The translations under genes were made by a program, and so were the position numbers. The notes under the pieces were generated by a model, which saw only the letters and a program-made list of their open reading frames with translations, ran no database searches and was not told the DNA's origin. Shown here in pieces: positions 19,538 through 27,292 of a DNA stretch of 64,000 nt. The stretch's first letter is position 1. The number at the start of each line of letters is the position of its first letter. The stretch is from an uncultured Collinsella sp. (GTDB lineage Bacteria > Actinomycetota > Coriobacteriia > Coriobacteriales > Coriobacteriaceae), in NCBI GenBank assembly GCA_900756765.1, contig CAAELE010000013.1, positions 1 through 64,000 of the forward strand, given 5' to 3'.

Positions 19538-20833
19538 ATGGCCAAGAGCAGGTACGCCGATGCCACCAAGGCCGCTCGCAGGGCCGCGATGTCTGCCCAC
19601 AAAGCCACGGCTGCTGACAGCGACGCCGTCGCAGCCGCGCAGCCGACTGCCAACACTGCTGTCGAGCCCGCCCGTGACGCCCGTCGCGACGAGCTGACGC
19701 ATGTGGGCGCCAAGGGCGAGGTACGCATGGTCGACGTGTCCGACAAGGCCGAGACCCATCGCATCGCCATCGCCGAGGGCACCATCCTTATGCACCCCGA
19801 GACGCAGGCCATGGTGCTGCAGGACCGCGCCAAAAAGGGCGACGTGCTTGCCTGCGCACGCGTGGCGGGCATTATGGCGATCAAGCGCACGAGCGATATC
19901 ATTCCCATGTGCCATCCGCTGCTCATTACCAAGAGCAAGTGCGACATTGCGCCCATCGCTCCGGCGGGGACGCCGGCCGAGGACGTGCCCGAGGGCTGGG
20001 CACCGGCGCGCGCGGACGGACGGGTTGGCTTTCACGTGCTGGTCACGGCGGGCGTGACGGGCAAGACGGGTATCGAGATGGAGGCCCTGACCGGCGCGAG
20101 TGCCGCGTGCCTAACCATCTATGACATGTGCAAGGCGGTCGATCGCGGCATGGAGATCGTCGACGTGCGCCTGCTGCACAAGGAGGGTGGCCGTTCGGGC
20201 GTGTGGGATCGCGCCGAACGTCAAGCCGCTGCTGTTGAGGCCGTGGCTGCTGACGGTGCCGCACCCGCGAGCGCACCCGTCGTCGCGCCCGCAACTCTGG
20301 CCCCGGCCGTCCCCGCGATTGCGTTTATCGGCTACCAGAACTCGGGCAAGACCACACTTGTCGAGAAGGTAATCGCCGAGCTCACCCGCCGCGGCCTGCG
20401 CGTGGGTTCGCTCAAGCATCATGGGCACCATGGCTTCGATATCGATGTGCCCGCTAAGGACACCTGGCGCCATCACCAGGCCGGATCCAAGCACGTGGGC
20501 CTCATCTGCGCCACGCGCTGGGCGGAGTACGCCGACACGCGCGAGGAGGACGAGATGCCCGCGCGTGAGCTGCTGTCGCGCTACAACGATGTTGACGTGG
20601 TGATCATCGAGGGCTACAAGACCGAGGGCTTCGACAACATCGTGGTCGCGCGCTCCGGTGTCGACCGTCTGCGCGGCAAGAGCTCGCTCAACCTGGTCGA
20701 CGGTCGCACGCTGGCCCTTGCCTGCAACGAAGCCCTGGCGCGTCAGGCATTCGATGCCGGCTTTGCGACCCGAGCCATCAACATCAACGACGCCCGAGCC
20801 ATCTGCGACCTCATCCAAGACCACTTGTCCTAA
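19538..20833 (+). CDS. moaC: Fused MoaC-MobB molybdenum cofactor protein
   Basis: A 431-residue fusion. An Ala-rich leader of about 55 residues precedes the MoaC domain (about 60-225), which completes cyclic pyranopterin monophosphate formation; DVSDKAETHRIA, MCHPL and EALTGASAACLTIYDM are diagnostic. After an Ala/Pro linker comes MobB (about 265-431), a GTPase helping the guanine dinucleotide form of the cofactor: P-loop GYQNSGKTTLVEKV, LKHHGHHGFDID and VIIEGYK. The ribosome site CGGAGGA overlaps the moaA stop. MoaC and MobB are normally separate proteins. The order moaA-moaCB places two synthesis steps and a late step in one transcript. Confidence 0.93.
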   Translation: MAKSRYADATKAARRAAMSAHKATAADSDAVAAAQPTANTAVEPARDARRDELTHVGAKGEVRMVDVSDKAETHRIAIAEGTILMHPETQAMVLQDRAKKGDVLACARVAGIMAIKRTSDIIPMCHPLLITKSKCDIAPIAPAGTPAEDVPEGWAPARADGRVGFHVLVTAGVTGKTGIEMEALTGASAACLTIYDMCKAVDRGMEIVDVRLLHKEGGRSGVWDRAERQAAAVEAVAADGAAPASAPVVAPATLAPAVPAIAFIGYQNSGKTTLVEKVIAELTRRGLRVGSLKHHGHHGFDIDVPAKDTWRHHQAGSKHVGLICATRWAEYADTREEDEMPARELLSRYNDVDVVIIEGYKTEGFDNIVVARSGVDRLRGKSSLNLVDGRTLALACNEALARQAFDAGFATRAININDARAICDLIQDHLS

Positions 20834-20875
20834 AACCTGCCAAAAAGGGACAGGTTTATTTTGGCAGGTTTTATC
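20832..20875 (+). terminator. Terminator at the end of moaC-mobB
   Basis: AAAACCTGCCAAAA (20832-20845) pairs with its inverted copy at 20859-20872. It begins inside the stop codon. The core CCAAAAAGGGACAGG also appears near 4710. Confidence 0.8.
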
Positions 20876-20891
20876 TGGGTAAACGTTATTT

Positions 20892-20929
20892 CCGCCACAA
20901 AGGGGCCAGGCACCTTTGTGGCGGTTTTG
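20892..20929 (+). terminator. Second hairpin after moaC-mobB, AAAGGGGACA family
   Basis: CCGCCACAAAGG (20892-20903) pairs with CCTTTGTGGCGG (20913-20924) and is followed by TTTT. Two terminators thus lie in tandem. Confidence 0.75.
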
Positions 20930-21020
20930 CTTTGGTAGATGTGTGAGACATGCCTTACAATCTGACAAGTAGTTCATGACGGGCGAAAAACGGAGAGAAG
21001 GGGCTTGATGCGTCCTTAAT

Positions 21021-21087
21021 GTTTCATGCGGATAGATTGATTTGACAGACGGTGGCGAATGCCCGCCGTCCGCATTCGCATGAAACA
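21021..21087 (+). promoter_or_regulatory. Structured leader of the MFS gene
   Basis: TGTTTCATGCG (21021-21031) recurs inverted at 21077-21087, right against the AAGGAG ribosome site. Inside lie smaller pairs (GCGAATG/CATTCGC and GACGG/CCGTC). A -10-like TACAAT at 20956 would give a leader of about 130 bases. The fold could mask or expose the ribosome site; no known riboswitch class was recognised. Confidence 0.4.
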
Positions 21088-21097
21088 AGGAGTCTCC

Positions 21098-22399
21098 ATG
21101 CTCGCATCTCTTCTCTCAAAGCCTCAATCATCGCTGTCCGCGCAGGCCAGGCGCCTGGTGGCGATGCGCTTTCTCATCTACACCGGTTTTCAGACCAGCT
21201 ACTTTATCGGCGTCATCGGAACGCTCACCTATGCAGACGATGCCTCGGTCGTGGCGACATCGCTGGCAGTCCTGTTTATGAATGTTTTTGTAATCCTGGG
21301 ATCCTTTGCGGGTGGCGCGGCGCTCGACGCCTGGGGCCCGCGCCACCATTTCTTGCTGAGCATCGTGGGCACGGTGACAACCGGCGCGGCGATCATTGCC
21401 TTTGGCAGCGCGACCGGCATCGTCCTGCTCGGCGCGGTGCTCCTGGGCTTTGTGATGGGGTTCGCCCAGCCCATCGCCACATCCTATCCGGCTTACCTCA
21501 CCGACGATCCTGTCGAGCTCAAAGACATCAACTCCGCCATCGCCATGCTCTCAAACGTGAGCATCATCGTTGGCCCCACACTGGGCGGCTTTGTCGCGGC
21601 TGCTGCGTCGTCGCGCGCGGTGTTCGTGCTCATGATGCTCTTTACCGTGTTTGCGCTCATCGCTGGTTGGGGCTTTAGGCCGCAGACCAGCCATGTCGCC
21701 GGGCATACAGATACCGATTCGGCAGAGGAAGGGGAGCGTGCGGGACAAAGCTCCAACCCTAGCACGTCCGCCCGTGCCACCTTCGCAGCCAGCATCAAGA
21801 CAGTCTTCACCAACAGCGTCCTCGCCCTGCTGTTCTGCATCATCTTCCTCTCGAACTTTGGCTATGGCGCCTTTGACCCGCTGGAGTCGTTCTTCTACCG
21901 CGATGTTCTGCACGTCGGTGTCGAATGGATGGGCTGGCTCTCGTCGGCCTCGGGCGTGGGCGCGGTGCTGGGCGCCATTGTTGCGCTCCGTTTGCCGCCG
22001 CGCTTGGTTAACCTTAAAACGCTACTCGTGGCACTTATGTCCGTGGGTCTGGGAAGTCTGCTCTATGTGGGGACGCCGTACGTGGGCGTAGCCCTTGTCG
22101 GCCAGATTGTCCTTGGCGTGGCCTGGGGCGTCGTCAACCCGCTCCACAACACGATCGTGCAAACGACGGCTCCGCTCGAGCGGCTCGGTCGCGTCAACTC
22201 GGTCATGGGCTTTGGCAACATGTTCGCCGGCGTGGCCCCTCTGGCGATTGCCCCGTGGCTGGCGGCGACGTTTGGTGTGCAGCAGACGCTCATCGGGGCG
22301 GGCATGGTCGTGACGGCGGTTCCCGCGGCGTTGCTGCTGTTTGGTCGCGGCACTTGGATCGTGCCGCGAAGCAGTAAAAACCATCACAACATTCGATGA
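21098..22399 (+). CDS. MFS transporter
   Basis: A 433-residue major facilitator protein with twelve predicted helices and a hydrophilic central loop of about 45 residues (around 205-250). The first half carries GGAALDAWGPRH, the usual G-x-x-x-D-x-x-G-R loop motif, and the second half has VNPLHNTIVQTTAPLERLGRVNSV, typical of drug-type exporters. Substrate is unknown. AAGGAG precedes the start at 21098, after a structured leader. The final residues (KNHHNIR) and the stop codon are encoded by the left arm of a hairpin repeat, so the natural C-terminus has been altered by that repeat. Confidence 0.88.
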   Translation: MLASLLSKPQSSLSAQARRLVAMRFLIYTGFQTSYFIGVIGTLTYADDASVVATSLAVLFMNVFVILGSFAGGAALDAWGPRHHFLLSIVGTVTTGAAIIAFGSATGIVLLGAVLLGFVMGFAQPIATSYPAYLTDDPVELKDINSAIAMLSNVSIIVGPTLGGFVAAAASSRAVFVLMMLFTVFALIAGWGFRPQTSHVAGHTDTDSAEEGERAGQSSNPSTSARATFAASIKTVFTNSVLALLFCIIFLSNFGYGAFDPLESFFYRDVLHVGVEWMGWLSSASGVGAVLGAIVALRLPPRLVNLKTLLVALMSVGLGSLLYVGTPYVGVALVGQIVLGVAWGVVNPLHNTIVQTTAPLERLGRVNSVMGFGNMFAGVAPLAIAPWLAATFGVQQTLIGAGMVVTAVPAALLLFGRGTWIVPRSSKNHHNIR

Positions 22400-22442
22400 A
22401 AATCGCGATTTTGCGGAAAAGCGTCGAATGTTGTGATGGTTT
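22376..22442. repeat. Hairpin of the CATCACAACATTCG family (copy 3)
   Basis: The left arm at 22376-22396 overlaps the end of the MFS reading frame and pairs with 22424-22442. The loop contains the palindrome AAAATCGCGATTTT, shared with copy 4 at 31879. Confidence 0.75.
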
Positions 22443-22457
22443 GCGTCCCGGGTCCGG

Positions 22458-22495
22458 CCACCACAAAGGGGACAGGCACCTTTGTGGTGGTTTTT
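22458..22495 (+). terminator. Terminator, AAAGGGGACA hairpin family
   Basis: CCACCACAAAGG (22458-22469) pairs with CCTTTGTGGTGG (22479-22490), followed by TTTTT. It lies 16 bases after a hairpin of the other family. Confidence 0.8.
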
Positions 22496-22584
22496 GCTTT
22501 GACGGGCCGCGCCCACACCTTGGTATACCATGTACACCATTTCCGACCGCATTCAGCACCGCCGCACAACCCAGAAAGGCCCCC

Positions 22585-23406
22585 ATGGACACCACCTTCA
22601 GCCACATCAAAGCCGTGTTCTGCGATATTGACGGCACGCTGCTCACGAGCCAGCACACGGTGTCCCCGCGCACCGTGGCGGCGATCCGCGCCCTGCGCGA
22701 GCGCGGCGTGCTCTTTGGCCTGTGTACCGGGCGCGACGCCCACGCGACCGAGGCCATGTACGAGCTCTGGGGCATCGAAGGCCTGGTGGACGTGCTCGTG
22801 GGTTGCGGTGGCGCCGAGGTCATAGACCGCGCGCACGACATCAACGAGCTGAGCTATCCGCTGCCGGGCGAGACCATCGCGCGCATCTGCAGGCACATGG
22901 CGGACCTTCCGGCAACGCCCGTCTGCCCCCGAGACGGCGTGTTCTACGTGCCCGAGAGCAACGCGTGCGTCGAGCACCTGTCGCGCGTCGACGGCGTGCC
23001 CTACCAGGTGGTCGATTTTGCCGAGTTTTTGCGCGAGCCGCAGCCCAAGGTGATGTTTACCATGGCGCCCGAGGTGATGTCGCAGGTCATCGAGCGCGCG
23101 TCGACGTTTGTCGATGACACTGTTAAGGCGGCGGCTCTGCAAACCACGCAGCGGCTCTACGAGTTCATGGATCCGCGCGTGTCCAAGACACGCGGCCTTG
23201 TGCGCGTGGCAGAGCTCAACGGCATGGAGCTCCAGAACATCTGCGTGTTTGGCGATGCCGATAACGACACCTGCATGGTGGCTGACGCCGGCGTGGGCGT
23301 GGCCATGGCAAATGGCAGCGACGCCACCCGTGCCGCCGCCGATTTTGTAACCGCCAGCAACGACAAAGACGGCATTGCAATCTTTATCGAGGAACATCTG
23401 CTGTAG
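22585..23406 (+). CDS. Cof-type HAD hydrolase
   Basis: A 273-residue phosphatase of the Cof/IIB subfamily. The nucleophile motif DIDGTLLT opens the protein, LCTGRD is motif II, and GDADNDTCMVADAGVGVAMANGS-type residues form motif IV, split here as GDADNDTCM and GVAMANGSD. The cap inserted between motifs II and III is of the C2B kind. Such enzymes dephosphorylate sugar phosphates, flavin precursors or pyridoxal phosphate; the substrate cannot be told from sequence. The start at 22585 follows AGAAAGG; the longer frame upstream runs through repeats and is rejected. Confidence 0.92.
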   Translation: MDTTFSHIKAVFCDIDGTLLTSQHTVSPRTVAAIRALRERGVLFGLCTGRDAHATEAMYELWGIEGLVDVLVGCGGAEVIDRAHDINELSYPLPGETIARICRHMADLPATPVCPRDGVFYVPESNACVEHLSRVDGVPYQVVDFAEFLREPQPKVMFTMAPEVMSQVIERASTFVDDTVKAAALQTTQRLYEFMDPRVSKTRGLVRVAELNGMELQNICVFGDADNDTCMVADAGVGVAMANGSDATRAAADFVTASNDKDGIAIFIEEHLL

Positions 23407-23420
23407 CGCCGGGGCAGAAT

Positions 23421-23452
23421 CACCACAAAGGGGACGGGCACCTTCGTGGTGG
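23421..23452. repeat. AAAGGGGACG hairpin after the HAD gene
   Basis: CACCACAAAGG (23421-23431) pairs with CCTTCGTGGTG (23441-23451). It lacks a T tract, so termination would be weaker than in its relatives. Confidence 0.6.
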
Positions 23453-23911
23453 CCTCAGGCGATTTGGGCGAGTTGATGCCTACAATCTGCGCGCAAATTC
23501 AAATATGGTTGTCTGAACATTACGCTTCCAACCACCGATGGGCTAAAGATATTCTCATCAGTTTGGCAGGGTATTACTCCCGGTAAATGACCTACCGCTC
23601 ATGGTCGATTTTCGACTGTTTACAGGATGTTTACTCTTGAGCAAAATGTTGTGCAAATAAATCTAATGCCATTAAAAAATGATAGACAACTATATTACCA
23701 GCAGAAACAAAAATAAGATAGCGAATAAACGAAGGTAAATCTGAGCAAATGTCAAGAGAATTGAGAATTCGCTACAAAACAATCGGTTATCTTGTTTAGA
23801 TGTTCAAACAATCGCTACAATATGGATTACTAAGCGTGCGCAATTACAGATTGCGCAGATACGTTTGATAGTGAAAGAGCAAGATCGCGGTCTCTTGGGG
23901 AGGAGACATCG
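23453..23911. other. AT-rich regulatory region upstream of the pilus locus
   Basis: About 460 bases without a supported gene, visibly richer in A and T than the flanking DNA. The base change begins near 23500 and continues into the adhesin gene, which suggests the pilus locus was acquired together with its control region. The promoter elements found are listed separately. Confidence 0.6.
23792..23857 (+). promoter_or_regulatory. Pilus promoter with a downstream operator palindrome
   Basis: TTGTTT (23792-23797) and TACAAT (23816-23821) are spaced by 18 bases. Just downstream, TGCGCAAT-TACAG-ATTGCGCA (23837-23857) is a perfect 8-bp inverted repeat near the expected transcription start, a natural place for a repressor. 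Confidence 0.55.
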
Positions 23912-25915
23912 ATGAAAGCAAATTCAGACAAATCTAAACAGAGTAATAAAGCGACGCGCCGTGTACTGGCAGGCGTTTTGTGCGGAGCCTCCGTTTTGAG
24001 CCTGGTACTGTCGCTCGTCATGCCCCCGATCTCTCAGGCCATTGCCAACGATGCCCAGGCGGTTTCTGCCGAGGAAGCTGTGATGGGGGAGGGTTCCTCA
24101 AGTGAGTCTACTGGTGTAGACAGCACCACTAACGGGGGTGCCGAAAAGCAGATTAGCGATGATGCCGAGAATGGCGCGAGCGAAGACGCCGCTGCCGCGG
24201 GACTGCCGTCCGGCGACGCGGAGGCCAAGGGCGCCGCGTCGCCTTCCGATACACAGCCTTCTGATGATGAAACTAACGATGAAAACGCTATCGCTCCCGC
24301 TACCGTCAGTGCCGATGGCTATAACGAGGTGAAAGGTAATATTGCTGAGACGTTCACCAATGGCGGCAAGTTCCGACTGACGGATTTTGCCTATTCGGAT
24401 AAGCAGATCACCATCACCAAAGACACTGCTATCGATCTTGCGGGACACATGCTCTACCGTGGTTCCGGCAACAAAGACTCCTTCTTTGTGGTCGAAAATG
24501 GAGCCACACTCACTATCGAGGATTTAGGTAAAACAAAAGACGAACAGACCCTGGTCGAAACGACGGCGGGTCATCTTGCGTCTATGGAATGGGAAACAAG
24601 AAACGGCTCAAATAGTGGCACTCCTAAGAGTCTTACTTACTTTGAGACCAAGAGCACGCCCAATCAAGATGGACTCGGCACAACCGAGACTACGATCAGG
24701 CATGTCGTTACGGGCTTTGGCGCTATTGATGCGGCATCGGACAGCGGTTCCGTAAAGCATGTGGTCACCGTTAAAGAGGGCGGCACGCTCGATCTCAAGG
24801 GCGGCATGATTACCACGGCCGCCAATCTGAGCGATGATGGCCATGTGATTTTTTCTGAGGGGAAAGTCAAAATCGAAGGCGGTTACGTCACCAATGGCAA
24901 CGGCGGTGGCTGGGGCGGTGGCCTGTGCATAACGGGCGAGAAGGCGGGCGCGAATGCCAGTCTCGAAATGACAGGCGGCGTGGTCGCGGGAAACAAGTCT
25001 GGTTCTGGCGGCGGCATCTATGCTGACAAGGGAGCCACCCTGAAGCTTACGGGCGGAATTATCTCTGGCAACGCTACGTATGAAAACACTTGCAACAGCG
25101 GCGGCAGTCCCGAAAATGGTTATGGCGGCGGCGTCTTTACCAAAAATGCTTGCGTTAGTATCAGCGATTCGGCAAGCATTACTAACAATCGTGTCGATTC
25201 CAATATCTCTGAATCGTTTAACAATGGCCTGCTCGGTGGCGGTGGCATTGCATGTGTAAATGGTGGCAAGCTCAGTATAACGGGTGGCTCAGTTACTGCT
25301 AACTACTCCCATGAGGCTGGCGGTGGCGTTTACGCTGGTTTTTACAACCAGACCATCGAGTTTGAAATGACTGGCGGCACGATTGCCGGCAACGTGGCGG
25401 AGAACGCTGAGGGCGGCGGTTTGCGTATCGCTGGCGGTGACAACACTGGTACGATGGCAACAATTAGCGCTGGTGAGAACAGCAAGATTTACATTACGAA
25501 CAACAAGACTATGACGGGTAAGGATCGCGGCGGCGACTGGGGCGGCGGTGGCGTCTTTATCCAGAAGGGCGGCAAGCTCAATATCGTAAAGACGTTGATT
25601 GCCGAAAATGAGGCTGGCGGCTGGGGCGGCGGCGTTGGCGCTTGCCCTACGGGCGAAACAATCGTTTCGCATTCCAACGGTGCCGCTATTTATAACAATA
25701 AAGATAATAATGGTGAACACTACTCTGCCGGCGGATATGGGAAGAACGAGGATAGTAACTCCGAGTACATTACCGAGCCCTTCAAAAAATCCGGCCATAA
25801 GGATTTCTTCCTGGTGCGTAAAAAAGATGGTGCGAACTCGACAATTGCAGTTGTGCTCGGCAAGATGCTCGGCGGCGACTCGGCTGGTTGGCAGGGCACT
25901 TGCGACGGCGAGTAG
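23912..25915 (+). CDS. Pilus adhesin, N-terminal part ended by an in-frame TAG
   Basis: The first 667 residues of a large cell-wall adhesin. A signal peptide (basic head, hydrophobic 19-41, cleavage near SQAIANDAQA) is followed by an acidic Ser/Glu-rich linker. Then comes a long run of Gly-rich repeats of the kind MTGGVVAGNKSGSGGGIYAD, which predicts a right-handed beta-helix. The frame meets TAG at 25913-25915 but continues without shift to 27292, where the pilin-like domains and the LPLSG anchor lie. As read, this fragment would be secreted and not anchored. It starts the pilus operon. GGGGAGGAG precedes the start. Its GC content is visibly lower than that of housekeeping genes here. Confidence 0.8.
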   Translation: MKANSDKSKQSNKATRRVLAGVLCGASVLSLVLSLVMPPISQAIANDAQAVSAEEAVMGEGSSSESTGVDSTTNGGAEKQISDDAENGASEDAAAAGLPSGDAEAKGAASPSDTQPSDDETNDENAIAPATVSADGYNEVKGNIAETFTNGGKFRLTDFAYSDKQITITKDTAIDLAGHMLYRGSGNKDSFFVVENGATLTIEDLGKTKDEQTLVETTAGHLASMEWETRNGSNSGTPKSLTYFETKSTPNQDGLGTTETTIRHVVTGFGAIDAASDSGSVKHVVTVKEGGTLDLKGGMITTAANLSDDGHVIFSEGKVKIEGGYVTNGNGGGWGGGLCITGEKAGANASLEMTGGVVAGNKSGSGGGIYADKGATLKLTGGIISGNATYENTCNSGGSPENGYGGGVFTKNACVSISDSASITNNRVDSNISESFNNGLLGGGGIACVNGGKLSITGGSVTANYSHEAGGGVYAGFYNQTIEFEMTGGTIAGNVAENAEGGGLRIAGGDNTGTMATISAGENSKIYITNNKTMTGKDRGGDWGGGGVFIQKGGKLNIVKTLIAENEAGGWGGGVGACPTGETIVSHSNGAAIYNNKDNNGEHYSAGGYGKNEDSNSEYITEPFKKSGHKDFFLVRKKDGANSTIAVVLGKMLGGDSAGWQGTCDGE

Positions 25916-25954
25916 ATCACCATTGAGCCAAATGGCGGCGCCGAGGCCAAGTAC

Positions 25955-27292
25955 ATGTTCGGTCTTGAGGCCCATCCGACTGCCGATGCCATGGGAAAGG
26001 CGCAGACAGCGGCTACGACCATTATCAGTGGCAACTATTCCTACACCCACGGTGGCGGCATCATGACCAACGGCGATCTTGTCGTTGGCGAGGTCAAGGA
26101 TCTGAGTGTTTATCCGAGCATGAAGCTCAATGCCACCAAGGTGCTTAAAGATGAAAAGGGAATCTCGCAAGGCCTTAGCACGCACAATTACAGATTTAAG
26201 TTGCTGCGCCAGGATGGTGACATCGAGCCTTCTTGGAAAGATGACGACACATTTGATATGGGCGATTGCAGTGTTGCGGGCGAGGCGCCTGTTGATCAAA
26301 CAAACGGCAATATCACCTTCGACTCTGGCAAGGACTATTCTTCGGGACAATACGTTTTCTATCTAGTTGAGGAACCCATCAGCGGCGAAAACGAATCGAA
26401 TACCAAATTCGACGAGACCATTTACAAGATCGTGGTAAAAGTTGAGGACAATCCATCCGACACTAAATATCTCATGTCGATTCCTATTAATTATTACAAG
26501 GTAAAAGAAATAACCGTTTCTAAAAAGACAGAGAAGGATCCCGACTTCAAACCACTTGGTTCCGGAAGCTATTCCGTTGACATCCCACAAGATAGCTCAC
26601 AAGATAGCACGAAGACTACGGTTACTATCGGTAACAGTAAGAAACCGACCTTTACCAACAAAATCGTGTCTCCCGTCTCCTGGACTCCTAAGGCGACTAA
26701 GGTCGTTGAGGGTGGCGAGATGAAGGCGTTTACGCTTCAACTTGCGAAAGACAGCGAATTTAAAAACATCATCGGTACTGCCGTGACCTCTGGTCCTGAG
26801 AAGACGCAGACGCTTTCGTTCAAGGACAAAAGCAATGAAACGATTGAGCTCAAGTACTCGCTCTCTGATATCAGGAATAATCCCGACGACCCGGGCGGCT
26901 CCACGGGTGGCCCTTTCAAGACCTTTACGTACTATGTGCGCGAGAAAACCGACGGTTCGCAGTTCTCGCACTACACGTACGACCATTCGGTCTACAAGAT
27001 TGCGGCCAAGGCAACTGTTCAGCCTGATAAGACGATTAAATGTGAAGTGACCTACAGGAAGGGAACCGTTAACTCCAAAGGTGAGTGGGAAAACGCCGAT
27101 ACCGATGACCACGACCTCACCGACACTTCCACCCCCACCTTCACCAACACCTACTCCACTTCTTTGCCCCTTTCTGGTATGTCGGGCGTCACTCTGACGT
27201 ACCTTGCCGGTGCGGCGGTGCTTTGCGCTGCTGCAGCCTGGATGCACGTTCGTCGCAAGGCGAATGCGAAGGGAGGCGAGCGTCGTGAATAA
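25955..27292 (+). CDS. Pilus adhesin, C-terminal part (pilin isopeptide domains, LPLSG anchor)
   Basis: In the same frame as 23912-25915, separated only by the TAG. The sequence is coding straight after the stop (ITIEPNGGAEAKYMFGLEA), so the true gene is 23912-27292, 1126 residues. This part ends the beta-helix and carries two FctA/Spy0128-like domains (YRFKLLRQDGD...YVFYLVEEPI, and FTLQLAKDSEF...TYYVREKTDG) that probably form internal isopeptide bonds. LPLSG, a membrane helix and a basic tail form the sorting signal. The ATG at 25955 is only the first in-frame Met and has no good ribosome site. The stop could be real, suppressed, or a sequencing error. Confidence 0.8.
   Translation: MFGLEAHPTADAMGKAQTAATTIISGNYSYTHGGGIMTNGDLVVGEVKDLSVYPSMKLNATKVLKDEKGISQGLSTHNYRFKLLRQDGDIEPSWKDDDTFDMGDCSVAGEAPVDQTNGNITFDSGKDYSSGQYVFYLVEEPISGENESNTKFDETIYKIVVKVEDNPSDTKYLMSIPINYYKVKEITVSKKTEKDPDFKPLGSGSYSVDIPQDSSQDSTKTTVTIGNSKKPTFTNKIVSPVSWTPKATKVVEGGEMKAFTLQLAKDSEFKNIIGTAVTSGPEKTQTLSFKDKSNETIELKYSLSDIRNNPDDPGGSTGGPFKTFTYYVREKTDGSQFSHYTYDHSVYKIAAKATVQPDKTIKCEVTYRKGTVNSKGEWENADTDDHDLTDTSTPTFTNTYSTSLPLSGMSGVTLTYLAGAAVLCAAAAWMHVRRKANAKGGERRE

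Noticed and set aside
25913..25915. Recoding of the adhesin stop as selenocysteine or pyrrolysine
   Set aside because: The codon is TAG, not TGA, no downstream insertion hairpin was seen, and no Pyl genes are present; a plain nonsense change is simpler.
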